Below are positions 54,531 to 63,297 of a DNA stretch of 64,000 nt, in pieces. A program made the position numbers and the translations under genes. Location: the NCBI RefSeq assembly GCF_001421785.1, contig NZ_LMLB01000001.1:2296281-2360280 (forward strand), in the 5' to 3' direction. The notes under the pieces were generated by a model that had not been told where the DNA came from, searched no databases, and saw only the letters and a program-made list of their open reading frames with translations. Numbering within the stretch: the first letter of the stretch is position 1; each line of letters starts with the position of its first letter. This stretch comes from Sphingomonas sp. Leaf33 (lineage in GTDB: Bacteria > Pseudomonadota > Alphaproteobacteria > Sphingomonadales > Sphingomonadaceae).

Positions 54531-55841
54531 ATGCCGCCAGACATCCATCCTGCCGCTGCGGGTCGACCCACCCAGCGCGAGCGGCTGAAGGCGATCGTCG
54601 GCGGATCGACCGGCAATCTGGTCGAATGGTATGACTGGTACGCCTACGCGGCCTTCACTCTCTATTTCGCGCCGCATTTCTTTCCCTCCGGCGACCCGAC
54701 CGCGCAGTTGCTGGGCGCGGCGGCGGTCTTCGCGGTCGGCTTCTTCATGAGGCCGATCGGCGCGTGGATCATGGGCGTCTACGCCGATCGCAAGGGGCGC
54801 AAGAGCGGTCTGGCCCTGTCGGTCACGCTGATGTGCCTGGGCTCGCTGATGATCGCCGTTGCGCCGACGTACCAGACGGCGGGTCTGGTCGCACCGGCGA
54901 TCCTGGTCCTCGCGCGGTTGCTGCAGGGCCTGTCGGTCGGCGGCGAATATGGTGCGAGCGCCACCTATCTCTCCGAAATGGCGGGCAAGGACCGGCGCGG
55001 GTTCTTCTCGTCGTTCCAATATGTCACGCTGATCGGCGGCCAGTTGACCGCGATCGGCGTACTGCTGCTGCTGCAGGCCACGCTGTCGGAAGCGGACCTG
55101 GAGGCGTGGGGCTGGCGCATCCCGTTCGCGATCGGTGCGGTGCTGGCGATCGTCGTGTTCTGGATCCGCCGCGGCCTCGCCGAAACGCAGAGCTTCGAAA
55201 ATGCGAAGGGCAGCGACGCGCCGAAATCGGGCATGTTCGCGCTGTTCAAGCATCACCCGCGCCAGGCGATCACGGTGATGCTGCTGACCGCGGGCGGCAC
55301 GCTCGCGTTCTACGCCTACTCGATCTACATGCAGAAATTCCTGGTCAACACGACCGGGCTCAGCCGCGAAATCGCCTCGCGGATCAACGGCGGCACATTG
55401 TTCCTGTTTATGCTGATGCAGCCGGTGGCCGGCGCGCTCAGTGACCGGATCGGGCGCAAACCGCTGCTGATCGGCTTCGGCGTCCTGGGCGTGCTGTGCA
55501 CCTATCCGCTGTTCGCCACGCTGGAGACGACGCGCGATCCCACCACCGCCTTCTTCCTGGTGCTGGGCGGCCTCGTCATCGTCACCGGCTACACCTCGAT
55601 CAACGCGGTGGTGAAGGCCGAACTGTTCCCCGCGCACATCCGCGCACTGGGCGTCGCCCTCCCCTACGCGCTGGCCAACACGCTGTTCGGCGGCACGGCG
55701 GAATATGTCGCGCTGAGATTCAAGGCGGCGGGGTGGGAGCGCGGCTTCTACTGGTACGTCACCGCGATGATCGCGATCTCGCTGATCGTCTACGTCCGGA
55801 TGCGCGACACCCGCCACACCAGCGCGATCGTGGAGGATTGA
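54531..55841 (+). CDS. MHS-family MFS transporter (KgtP/ProP-like)
   Basis: A 436-residue, 12-TM metabolite:H+ symporter. Signatures are GNLVEWYDWYAYAAFTLYFAP (TM1, in parts), MRPIGAWIMGVYADRKGRKSGL, LARLLQGLSVGGEYGASATYLSEMA and ALSDRIGRKPLLIGFGVLG, placing it near alpha-ketoglutarate, proline/betaine and citrate carriers. GGGAGAG lies just before the ATG. Its stop is 2 bases before the GTG start of an outer-membrane porin gene, so the two probably form one uptake route through both membranes. Confidence 0.92.
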   Translation: MPPDIHPAAAGRPTQRERLKAIVGGSTGNLVEWYDWYAYAAFTLYFAPHFFPSGDPTAQLLGAAAVFAVGFFMRPIGAWIMGVYADRKGRKSGLALSVTLMCLGSLMIAVAPTYQTAGLVAPAILVLARLLQGLSVGGEYGASATYLSEMAGKDRRGFFSSFQYVTLIGGQLTAIGVLLLLQATLSEADLEAWGWRIPFAIGAVLAIVVFWIRRGLAETQSFENAKGSDAPKSGMFALFKHHPRQAITVMLLTAGGTLAFYAYSIYMQKFLVNTTGLSREIASRINGGTLFLFMLMQPVAGALSDRIGRKPLLIGFGVLGVLCTYPLFATLETTRDPTTAFFLVLGGLVIVTGYTSINAVVKAELFPAHIRALGVALPYALANTLFGGTAEYVALRFKAAGWERGFYWYVTAMIAISLIVYVRMRDTRHTSAIVED

Positions 55842-55843
55842 TC

Positions 55844-57331
55844 GTGGCACGACCGATGCTCACGCTGCTTCCGCTGGTGCTGGCCGTCCCGGCGGCTGCG
55901 CAGACGACGCGCAAGCCGCCGCCGACTGAAGCCGCGCCCACCGCGACTCCGGCCACGCCGTCCGTCACCGGTTACCCCGCCGCTGCGATCGGCGACGGCG
56001 CGACCACCGGCGGCTACAACCAGTCGCGCTGGGCGGAAGACTGGCGTGCGCTGTGCAACCCGGCAAAGCGCGACGACCCGATCGATGCGCTGAAATGCAT
56101 CAAGTTCGATTCCGACGGCGACATCTACGCGACGCTGTCTGGCGAGGTGCGGCTGCGCGTCAACCACACGACCAACCCGAACTTGCGTGAATCGCGGGCG
56201 CAGCGACAGGACATCCGCCGCATCTTTGCCGCCGCCGACGTTCACCTGGGTCCCCATTTGCGCGCGTTCGGTGAGATCGCGCACGGCGGCATCTCGGGCG
56301 TCGAGCTCGGCGCCCCGCCCGCGACGCTGCGCAACGACGTGGTCATCCAGCAAGCGTTCGTCGAAGCCAACGCGGACATATCGGGCATCGCGATCGGGGC
56401 GCGCTACGGGCGGCAGGAATTCTTCGACGGATCGAACCTGCTGGTGTCGAGCCGCGACAACAACACCATCCGGTACACGTTGAACGGCTGGCGGGCCTGG
56501 GCGCGCACATCGACGGTCCGCATCGACTTGTTCGACCTGAAACCCACGCAGTACGGCGATCTGGGCACCGACGACGATGTCATCGATCCCGCCCGGCGCT
56601 TTTCCGGCGCGACGCTGGGCCTTGTCGTGCCGCGGACATGGTTCGGCGGGTCGAAGCTCTATTTCGATCCTTTCTTGTGGCGGCGGCGCAACTTGGTCGG
56701 CGCATGGGGCGGACGGATCGGCCCGGCGACGCGCTATTATCTGGGCACGCGGTTGTGGGGCGATGCCGGGCGGTGGACGATCGACTGGAGCGTCAATCGC
56801 CAGTGGGGCCATTATATCAACCAGGACATCGACGCCTGGCACGGCTTCTTCGCCCAGACCTACCGCGTCGGCACGTCACCCGGCAGCGCGCGTGTCGGCT
56901 TCCACGCCGACTATGCCAGCGGCGGCGGCGGTTATGGCGACGGGTCGCTACGCAACGCCTACGCGCCGTACGGTAACAACATCTACTACAGCTACGGCCT
57001 GTTCCTGACGCCGTCGAACCTAATCGCGCTGGCGCCCAACGTAACCATCTCGCCGGCCAGGAGCCTACGCGTGACGGGCGAGGTCCAGCGGGCGTGGCGC
57101 GACGACCAGCGCGACGCGGTTTATCGCGCCAACGGCCAGCCGTTTGCCGGCACGCAGAACGTCCGCGGCGCGCATATCGCCGATGTCTATCGCCTGCAGG
57201 CCGTCTGGACGGTCACGCCGCGGCTGTCTGTGACGGGACGGTACGAACATCTTGCCGCGGGCAAGGTGCTGACGCGCGCGAACTATCGCAGTTCGGACTT
57301 CCTCGCTGGCTGGGTCAGCTTCCGCTTCTGA
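55844..57331 (+). CDS. Alginate-export (AlgE-like) family outer-membrane porin
   Basis: A 495-residue beta-barrel protein with a signal peptide (LTLLPLVLAVPAAAQ). Family features are GEVRLRVNHTTNPN, RRIFAAADVHLGPHLRAFGE, GARYGRQEFFDGSNLLVSSRD and GRWTIDWSVNRQWG. The end LAGWVSFRF is a barrel C-terminus. The GTG at 55844 is chosen: GGAGG stands 6 bases upstream and the reading frame upstream lies inside the permease. Despite the family name most members outside alginate producers serve as substrate porins, and the coupling with an MHS permease supports uptake of a small organic acid or similar. Confidence 0.88.
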   Translation: MARPMLTLLPLVLAVPAAAQTTRKPPPTEAAPTATPATPSVTGYPAAAIGDGATTGGYNQSRWAEDWRALCNPAKRDDPIDALKCIKFDSDGDIYATLSGEVRLRVNHTTNPNLRESRAQRQDIRRIFAAADVHLGPHLRAFGEIAHGGISGVELGAPPATLRNDVVIQQAFVEANADISGIAIGARYGRQEFFDGSNLLVSSRDNNTIRYTLNGWRAWARTSTVRIDLFDLKPTQYGDLGTDDDVIDPARRFSGATLGLVVPRTWFGGSKLYFDPFLWRRRNLVGAWGGRIGPATRYYLGTRLWGDAGRWTIDWSVNRQWGHYINQDIDAWHGFFAQTYRVGTSPGSARVGFHADYASGGGGYGDGSLRNAYAPYGNNIYYSYGLFLTPSNLIALAPNVTISPARSLRVTGEVQRAWRDDQRDAVYRANGQPFAGTQNVRGAHIADVYRLQAVWTVTPRLSVTGRYEHLAAGKVLTRANYRSSDFLAGWVSFRF

Positions 57332-57392
57332 CGATCGGCCGGACGGGAGGGGCGCCGGCGGAACAACCGGATCGTTGACACGCTATGTCACC

Positions 57393-57656
57393 ATGGCTTT
57401 TCAACAGCTTGACCCCCCGCTGCCCGTCCACGTCATCGACAAGGGCGCAGGCTATGCCTTTGCCGTCATCGATTACGGGCAGGAACACAACCTTATCTGG
57501 GTGACCGCGATCAACGACACCGGCGAAATCTGGTGCGCGCCCAACCCGCGCGTCCGGATGCAGGCCAACTGGACGATGGGCCGCAAGAAGCCGCCGGCGG
57601 TGGCAGCCGCGGCCGGCGAATGTTCCGGCCGGGAAACAACGTCGCCTAGCGCCTGA
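57393..57656 (+). CDS. Small hypothetical protein
   Basis: An 87-residue soluble protein (MAFQQLDPPLPVHVIDKG, then YAFAVIDYGQEHNLIWVTAI and a WCAPNPRVRMQANWTMGR end). The look is that of a compact beta-rich domain; no named family that I can assign. TTGACA-N5-TGTCA (57375-57390) just upstream is an inverted repeat. It converges with the next gene and their coding ends overlap by 11 bases (57646-57656). Confidence 0.6.
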   Translation: MAFQQLDPPLPVHVIDKGAGYAFAVIDYGQEHNLIWVTAINDTGEIWCAPNPRVRMQANWTMGRKKPPAVAAAAGECSGRETTSPSA

Positions 57657-58050
57657 CGGGTTGCGTCATCAGCCAGGCACGCGCAGCCGGTTCGTCGTCG
57701 AACAGTTCGTGGCCTGCGATATTGGCCATCCGCTTCGCCTGAAGCCGTGACAATACGCTGCGCATGACGATCGCCGTCGCGGCGCCGACGTGCGTCCTTC
57801 CATGCACGATAAAGCGGCAATGCGCCTCGGCGATCTCGCGTGATTGAATGGGATAGTCGGTCATGTCGACCAGCACCCGGTCACAGCCCTGTCCGGTATC
57901 CAGCACGGCAATCTGCCGCAGCAGCTCGGCGATATACCCGGGCAGCATCGCGGCGGACCAGAAGCCCCGTACCGCCACGTGCAACAGTCGATGGTCTGGC
58001 TCGATCGCTACGGCGTAGCTCGGTTCAATCAACGCTTCCACACGACGCAC
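57646..58050 (-). CDS. STAS/SpoIIAA-like hypothetical protein
   Basis: A 134-residue protein with the alternation of a SpoIIAA-like/STAS domain: LLHVAVRGFWSAAMLPGYI, DRVLVDMTDYPIQSREIAEA, then GAATAIVMRSVLSRLQAKRM and a C-terminal FDDEPAARAWL helix, the last being typical of SpoIIAA-like proteins. It starts with GTG at 58050. It is downstream of the hybrid kinase on the same strand after 57 bases, so a signalling role is possible. Confidence 0.6.
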   Translation of the reverse strand: MRRVEALIEPSYAVAIEPDHRLLHVAVRGFWSAAMLPGYIAELLRQIAVLDTGQGCDRVLVDMTDYPIQSREIAEAHCRFIVHGRTHVGAATAIVMRSVLSRLQAKRMANIAGHELFDDEPAARAWLMTQPVRR

Positions 58051-58088
58051 TCTGGCGGTCAGTCGTGTAAAAATCGTTCTCCGCCAGA
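58051..58088 (-). terminator. Hairpin between hybrid kinase and STAS-like gene
   Basis: TCTGGCGG (58051-58058) and CCGCCAGA (58081-58088) form an 8-bp stem with a 22-base loop that holds a five-T run on the minus strand. Weak as a terminator; may be a processing or attenuation structure. Confidence 0.3.
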
Positions 58089-58107
58089 CGGTAATCCCGC
58101 GTGCGTG

Positions 58108-60666
58108 TCAGCTTGGTGCGGAACCGCGCACCGTCGCCAGGCTGGACGCCAGCTCGGCATTGCGGAACGGCTTGGTCAACCGCGGCAGGTCGCCGTCGAT
58201 CCCACCCTCCTCGGCATAGCCGGACACGATCAGCACGGGCAGGTCCGGCAACCGCGCCTTCAGCGTCCGGGCGAGCTGTGCCCCGCTCATGCCCGTCATC
58301 AGATGGTCGGTGACCAGCAGGTCAGGGTTGAGTCCCTTGCGGATCAGATCCAGCGCCTCCTCCGCCGATGCCGCCTCGACGACATGATAGTCCAGATCGG
58401 TCAGCATATCCGCAGTGCTCATGCGCACCAGTTCCTCGTCATCGACCAGCAGCGCGATGCCGATCCCGCGGCCCGGCGTCGCCCGATCGGCCACGCGCGC
58501 GTCGTCGGTCGGGGCCATCCCACCCATCGGCAGCCACAGCGAGATCGTCGTCCCCTGCCCCGGCGCGCTGTCGATCGTCAGCCCGCCGCCGAGCTGCGCG
58601 GCAAGACCGTGCACCATCGACAGGCCGAGGCCCGTGCCCTTGCCGATGCCCTTGGTCGAGAAGAACGGCTCGATCGCACGCTGCACCGTCTCGGCATCCA
58701 TGCCGAGCCCCGTGTCGCGGACGCGGAGGCGCACATAATGCCCGCGTGCAAGCCCCGCATCGTTACCGGCGACGACGCTCTCACGCCGCGCCGCGATCGT
58801 CAGTTCGCCGCCCTGCGGCATCGCATCGCGCGCGTTCACCGCCAGGTTGAGCAGCGCCATTTCCAGCTGGTTGAGATCGGCCTTGGCCGGCGGCAGGTCG
58901 GCGGCGACATCGATCCGGATCGCGATCGTCGGCCCGACGGTCGCGCCGACCAGTTCGACCATGCTGTCGATGACCCGCGCGACATCCACCGCGGTCGGCT
59001 GGAGCGGCTGGCGCCTGGCGAAGGCGAGCAGGCGCTGGACAAGCGTCTTGGCCCGTTCCGCCGATTGCAACGCGCCTTCGATCAACCGCTGTTCCCGCGC
59101 ACTGCCGACCTGCTTGCGGATCAGCATGTCGAGCGAGCCGATGATCGGCGTCAGCAGGTTGTTGAAATCATGCGCGACGCCGCCGGTCAGGCTGCCCATC
59201 GCCTCCATTTTCTGGCTCTGGCGCAGCGCGTCCTGCGCGGCCAGCAGGTCGGCCTCCTTAACCTTGGCCTCCGTCAGGTCGCGACCGACCGCGACGAAGT
59301 TCACGCCGTCCGCTTCGGGCGCCACGGTCCATTCGATATGCTTCCAGCCGCCGTCGAGCGTCGCGATGCGGTTCTGGAAGCGTGTCGGCTGGAGCGTCTT
59401 CGCCATGCCGGCGATCGCCGCCAGCGTATGCGGCGCGTCGTCGACGTGCATGAAACTGGCGTAGCCGCGGCGCAGAAGTTCGCTTTCGGGCCAGCCGAGC
59501 ACCTGCGTCCACGCCGGGCTGACCGCCGACATCATGCCTTGGTAATCGGCGCGCGCCAGCATGTCCTGCGACAGGTTCCACAAGCGGTCGCGCTCAGCCG
59601 AGCGTATCGCGACCTGCGCCTCCAGCGTCTCGTTCAGCGCGCGCAGCCCCTGCTCGGCCCGCGCCCGCTCGACCGCGACCTTCACGCGCTCCGCGACTTC
59701 CTTGACCAGCGTGACCTCGGCCGGCGTCCAGGCGCGCGGCGTCGCCGATTGCACCGAAAAGACATCGACCCATTCGCTCTCGTCGAACAGCAGAACGTCG
59801 ATGAAGGCGGCGACCTGACGCTCGGCGAGCCCCGCGCGCACGTCGGCGGGCAGCGTCTCGTCGCGGGGAATGTCGCCACCGACCAGCGGCTGGCCGGATC
59901 GATACGCCTCCAACAGTCCCGGCCCGAACGATTCGAGCGAATGCGTGCCGGCGATCGATCGCACGCCGCAGGTGTAATCGCGGTCGAGCGTCATCCAGCC
60001 GCTGTTGGTGATCGTGGCGAAGAACACGCGGTTGGCATCCAGCCATACGCCGAGCCGTGCGGAGGCGAGGTCGATGATCGCCTCGCGCGTGCCCAGTCCG
60101 CGCAAATCGTCGGCCAGCGACAGCAGGAACGCGCTGCGCCGCTCGGCCGCCGCCCGCTCGGTCGTGTCGGCGAGGATACAGATCACCCCGCCCGGCCGGC
60201 CATTCTCATCGAGGACCGGCGAATAATCCAGGTCCATCCAGACCTGTTCTGGCCGGCCATGACGGTCGAGCGTCAGTTCCTGATCGCGGTATCTGAGCGT
60301 CTCGCCGCCCAGGACGACGCGCATCACGGCGTCGTTGAAATCGGCGATCTCGGCCCAGCCCTCGCGCACGTTCGATCCCAGCAGTCCCGGGTGTCTATCG
60401 CCGGCAAAGGCGGAATAGGCGTCGTTGTAGAGCATCACCCCGTCCGTGCCCCACAGCAGGACGATCGGCACCGGTGAGCGCAGCAGGATCGCGATCGACG
60501 TGCGCAGGCTCTGCGGCCAGGCATGGATCGGGCCCAGCGGCGTCGTGCTCCAGTCCCGTTCGGCGATCAACCGCCCACAGACGCCGCCGCCATCGAGAAA
60601 GGTGGGCGTTGGCTCGCCCAGGACGAGCATGGTGACAGGAGCGGTCGACATCGGCGGAAAGGGCAT
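58108..60666 (-). CDS. Soluble hybrid sensor histidine kinase (PAS-GAF-PAS-HK-REC)
   Basis: An 852-residue cytoplasmic kinase, no TM helices. The N-terminal PAS (~60-170) begins RDWSTTPLGPIHAWPQSL, a form often found in blue-light/redox kinases of this order. A GAF domain (~180-335) and a second PAS (~355-465) follow. HisKA has His499 in GGVAHDFNNLL, then the HATPase domain (NLAVNARDAM, DTGLGMD, GKGTGLGLSMV) and a receiver (LLVDDEELVRMS; phospho-Asp in LLVTDHLM; TKPF). The start at 60666 is a choice; ATG 60651 is also possible. Input signal unknown. No partner regulator nearby. Confidence 0.93.
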   Translation of the reverse strand: MPFPPMSTAPVTMLVLGEPTPTFLDGGGVCGRLIAERDWSTTPLGPIHAWPQSLRTSIAILLRSPVPIVLLWGTDGVMLYNDAYSAFAGDRHPGLLGSNVREGWAEIADFNDAVMRVVLGGETLRYRDQELTLDRHGRPEQVWMDLDYSPVLDENGRPGGVICILADTTERAAAERRSAFLLSLADDLRGLGTREAIIDLASARLGVWLDANRVFFATITNSGWMTLDRDYTCGVRSIAGTHSLESFGPGLLEAYRSGQPLVGGDIPRDETLPADVRAGLAERQVAAFIDVLLFDESEWVDVFSVQSATPRAWTPAEVTLVKEVAERVKVAVERARAEQGLRALNETLEAQVAIRSAERDRLWNLSQDMLARADYQGMMSAVSPAWTQVLGWPESELLRRGYASFMHVDDAPHTLAAIAGMAKTLQPTRFQNRIATLDGGWKHIEWTVAPEADGVNFVAVGRDLTEAKVKEADLLAAQDALRQSQKMEAMGSLTGGVAHDFNNLLTPIIGSLDMLIRKQVGSAREQRLIEGALQSAERAKTLVQRLLAFARRQPLQPTAVDVARVIDSMVELVGATVGPTIAIRIDVAADLPPAKADLNQLEMALLNLAVNARDAMPQGGELTIAARRESVVAGNDAGLARGHYVRLRVRDTGLGMDAETVQRAIEPFFSTKGIGKGTGLGLSMVHGLAAQLGGGLTIDSAPGQGTTISLWLPMGGMAPTDDARVADRATPGRGIGIALLVDDEELVRMSTADMLTDLDYHVVEAASAEEALDLIRKGLNPDLLVTDHLMTGMSGAQLARTLKARLPDLPVLIVSGYAEEGGIDGDLPRLTKPFRNAELASSLATVRGSAPS

Positions 60667-60804
60667 CCTGCGGTGGCATCGCAACGCGCCGAAACCCCGG
60701 CGCTCTCTCCGCGATCCTTGCACAACGCAGATTAGCCCACTCTGGCTCCCTTAGGAACCGGCGATTGGTGACGGGCGCCTGGGCCCGATCAGTTTGTGAT
60801 GAAT

Positions 60805-60881
60805 TGGTCGGGGCGACAGGATTCGAACCTGCGACCCCCACACCCCCAGTGTGATGCGCTACCAGGCTGCGCTACGCCCCG
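60805..60881 (-). tRNA. tRNA-Pro(GGG)
   Basis: A 77-nt tRNA on the minus strand. Acceptor CGGGGCG (60881-60875) pairs with CGCCCCG, discriminator A and encoded CCA (60807-60805). The anticodon stem TCACA/TGTGG encloses loop CTGGGGG, so the anticodon is GGG, reading CCC (and CCU by wobble). T loop GTTCGAATC. Confidence 0.96.
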
Positions 60882-60886
60882 ACCGG

Positions 60887-60913
60887 GGACGCGGGCTGCT
60901 GTAGCCTGCGTCC
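60887..60913. repeat. Inverted repeat upstream of tRNA-Pro
   Basis: GGACGCGGGCT (60887-60897) and AGCCTGCGTCC (60903-60913) form an 11-bp stem with one G-T pair, 6 bases from the 5' end of the tRNA. It could help processing or be a leftover terminator of the opposite strand. Confidence 0.4.
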
Positions 60914-61074
60914 GAAGGCGCGGCCTCTAAGCCCGCTGGCGCGGCGATGCAAGCGCGGCGTGGCCGGGCATGGCAAAAGTTGCGTACGCCGCTTCACTTT
61001 GTTAGCGGAGCGCCCCATGTGCCGGCACGGGGGCGCCGGTTCCGACGCCTCCCCTCTCAAGATAATCGAGACCC

Positions 61075-61416
61075 ATGTTCATTCCCGCAGCCCATGCCCA
61101 AGCCGCCGGTGGCGCCGCCGCCGACAGCGGACTCGCCTCGATCGTGTCGATCGCGCCGCTCGTCCTGATCTTCGTCGTCTTCTACTTCCTGATGATTCGC
61201 CCGCAGCAGAAGCGGATTAAGACGCTGCAGGCGTCGATCCAGGCGGTGAAGAAGGGTGACAGCGTCGTCACTGCCGGCGGCATGGTCGGGAAAGTGACAC
61301 GCGTCGAGGATACGACGGTCGAGGTCGAGGTCGCGGCAAACGTGCGCGTGAAGATCGTCAAGGCGACGATTGCCGAAGTGACGCCGCTGGGCGGCGGCAA
61401 GCCGGCGAACGATTAA
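61075..61416 (+). CDS. yajC: Preprotein translocase accessory subunit YajC
   Basis: A 113-residue single-TM protein associated with SecDF. A short N-terminal region (SIVSIAPLVLIFVVFYFLMI as the TM helix, ~23-42) is followed by the signature IRPQQKRIKTLQ and the cytoplasmic SH3-like domain (VKKGDSVVTAGGMVGKVTRV). It is the first gene of yajC-secD-secF, but a 270-base structured insert separates it from secD. Confidence 0.95.
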   Translation: MFIPAAHAQAAGGAAADSGLASIVSIAPLVLIFVVFYFLMIRPQQKRIKTLQASIQAVKKGDSVVTAGGMVGKVTRVEDTTVEVEVAANVRVKIVKATIAEVTPLGGGKPAND

Positions 61417-61683
61417 GGGTCGATCCTGATGATTTTGATGCATCATGATTGCTCTGTCGCGTTCGTCGGCAAGAAGCGGTTCGCAGCGCGTAGCGGGTCT
61501 ACGCGCAAGACCCGCGACGCAGTCCGGCGGGCGCGACAGAGCAACCGCGGAGCGGCGGGCCAATCTTTGCGCAGGGCGGCGTCGCTCGTCGGTCATGATG
61601 GCACCGCATCACTCCCTCCTCGCTCCTACCCCTGCGCAAAGATTGGCTACGTCATGACGCGTCAAAATCATCAGGATCGACCC
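61417..61683. repeat. Nested inverted-repeat element between yajC and secD
   Basis: A 267-base palindromic element fills the intergenic space exactly. The outer arms are perfect 22-base inverted copies (61417-61438 and 61662-61683). Inside are a perfect 13-bp pair TTGCTCTGTCGCG/CGCGACAGAGCAA (61449-61461, 61532-61544) and a perfect 17-bp pair GCCAATCTTTGCGCAGG/CCTGCGCAAAGATTGGC (61559-61575, 61631-61647). So it folds as a closed three-way junction. The first arm holds two mutually exclusive 8-bp hairpins (61486-61506, 61493-61515). The only ribosome-binding candidate for secD lies in the right outer arm. Mobile MITE-like element or structured mRNA leader. Confidence 0.8.
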
Positions 61684-61686
61684 TAA

Positions 61687-63285
61687 ATGCTCGACTTTCC
61701 CAAGTGGAAGGTCTGGCTGGTCTGGGCCACGATCGCCTTCTGCACATTGCTTGCGATCCCCAGCCTGGTGCCGGAAGACGCCCGCGCGAAGTGGCCGGGC
61801 TGGATCCCGCAGCCGGTCATCAACCTGGGCTTGGACCTTGCCGGCGGCAGCTACATCCTGCTCGAAGCGGACACGAAGGACGTCGCGGCCGCGCGCATCG
61901 AGGCGATGCGCGAGCAGATTCAGACCGACATGCGCCGCGCGACCCCCCGCATCAACATCGGCGACATCTCGACCCGCGATGGTCAGCTGTCGTTCGTAGT
62001 GCGCGACAGTTCGCAGGTCGATGCCGTCCGCGAACGGCTGCTGCCGATGACCACGGGCGCCGGCATGACCGGCCAGCGCGACTGGGACATCTCGGTCGTC
62101 GATACCAACCGCTTCGTGATGAAGCCGACTGCGGCCGGCATCAACCAGGCGATCGACACAGCGATGAACGACGCGCGCGAGATCGTCGGCAAGCGCATCA
62201 ATGCGCTCGGCACGCGCGAACCGAACATCGTCCGCGAAGGCGCGAACCGCATCGTTGTCGAAGTACCAGGTCTGTCGAATCCGGAAGAGCTCAAGGCGCT
62301 CATTGGCAAGACCGCGAAGCTGGAATTCAAGCTGGTCGATCTTGCCGCCGACTCGCAGGCGATCCAGCGCGGCCAGGCCCCGATCGGCAGCCAGATCCTG
62401 CCCTACGCCAATGGCGGCGGGACGATCGCGGTGAAGCGCTCGACCGTCATTTCGGGCGACCAGATCGCCGATGCCAAGCAGACCTACGACGAGAACGGCC
62501 AGCCCGACGTGACGCTGACCTTCAATGGCGAGGGCGGCCGCCGCTTCGCGCGCGTGACGCAGGAAAATGTCGGCAAGCCGTTTGCGATCATCGTCGACAA
62601 CCAGGTGATTTCAGCCCCGAACATCAACACCGCGATTCTCGGCGGCGTCGCTACCATTTCCGGTGGCGGCTTCACCACGCAGACGGCGAACGAACTCGCC
62701 ATCGCGCTGCGATCGGGCAAGCTGCCGGTCGACCTGAAGGTCGTGCAGGAAAGCTCGATCTCGGCCGAACTGGGCCAGGATTCGATCGATAAGGGTGTTC
62801 TCGCCGGCATCGTCGGATCGGTCGCGCTGATCCTGTTCATGATCGCGACCTATCTGCGCTTCGGCGTCTACACGACCGCCGCGCTGCTGGTGAATGCGGT
62901 CATGATCCTGGGGCTGATGGCGCTGTTCAACGCGACGCTGACGTTGCCGGGCATCGCAGGCTTCGTCCTGACGATCGGCGCCGCGGTCGACGCCAACGTG
63001 CTGATCAACGAACGCATCCGCGAGGAACAGCGCATCCGCGGACGCGCGGCATTGCCCGCCGTCGAGGTGGGCTACAAGGAAGCCAGCCGCGCGATCTTCG
63101 ACGCGAACCTGACCAACGTCATCTCGGCGGTCATCATGTTCGTGTTCGGTTCGGGCCCGATCCGCGGCTTCGCGGTCGTGCTCGCGATCGGTATCGTCAC
63201 TTCGGTCTTCACCGGTGTTACCTTCACTCGCCTGCTCGTCGCTGGCTGGTTGAAGCGCAACCGGCCGAAGTCGATCAACATTTAA
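61687..63285 (+). CDS. secD: Protein translocase subunit SecD
   Basis: A 532-residue RND-like inner-membrane protein that uses proton motive force to help pull preproteins from SecYEG. TM1 is at ~9-29, then GLDLAGGSYILLEAD opens the large periplasmic head (to ~355, with NRIVVEVPGLSNPEELKALIG). Five TM helices follow, with the conserved FVLTIGAAVDANVLINERIREE (TM4 region). The start ATG at 61687 follows the palindromic element by 3 bases. The AGGA at 61673 that could serve translation lies in that element. It is followed 12 bases later by secF. Confidence 0.97.
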   Translation: MLDFPKWKVWLVWATIAFCTLLAIPSLVPEDARAKWPGWIPQPVINLGLDLAGGSYILLEADTKDVAAARIEAMREQIQTDMRRATPRINIGDISTRDGQLSFVVRDSSQVDAVRERLLPMTTGAGMTGQRDWDISVVDTNRFVMKPTAAGINQAIDTAMNDAREIVGKRINALGTREPNIVREGANRIVVEVPGLSNPEELKALIGKTAKLEFKLVDLAADSQAIQRGQAPIGSQILPYANGGGTIAVKRSTVISGDQIADAKQTYDENGQPDVTLTFNGEGGRRFARVTQENVGKPFAIIVDNQVISAPNINTAILGGVATISGGGFTTQTANELAIALRSGKLPVDLKVVQESSISAELGQDSIDKGVLAGIVGSVALILFMIATYLRFGVYTTAALLVNAVMILGLMALFNATLTLPGIAGFVLTIGAAVDANVLINERIREEQRIRGRAALPAVEVGYKEASRAIFDANLTNVISAVIMFVFGSGPIRGFAVVLAIGIVTSVFTGVTFTRLLVAGWLKRNRPKSINI

Positions 63286-63297
63286 GGTCGCCGGATC

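Noticed and set aside
57844-60477. Long plus-strand open frame opposite the second hybrid kinase
   Set aside because: Arg/His/Gln-rich shadow translation; the minus strand has complete PAS, HisKA, HATPase and receiver motifs.
61429-61686. Small genes inside the yajC-secD element
   Set aside because: Open frames there are by-products of GC-rich palindromes; no ribosome-binding site and no protein features.
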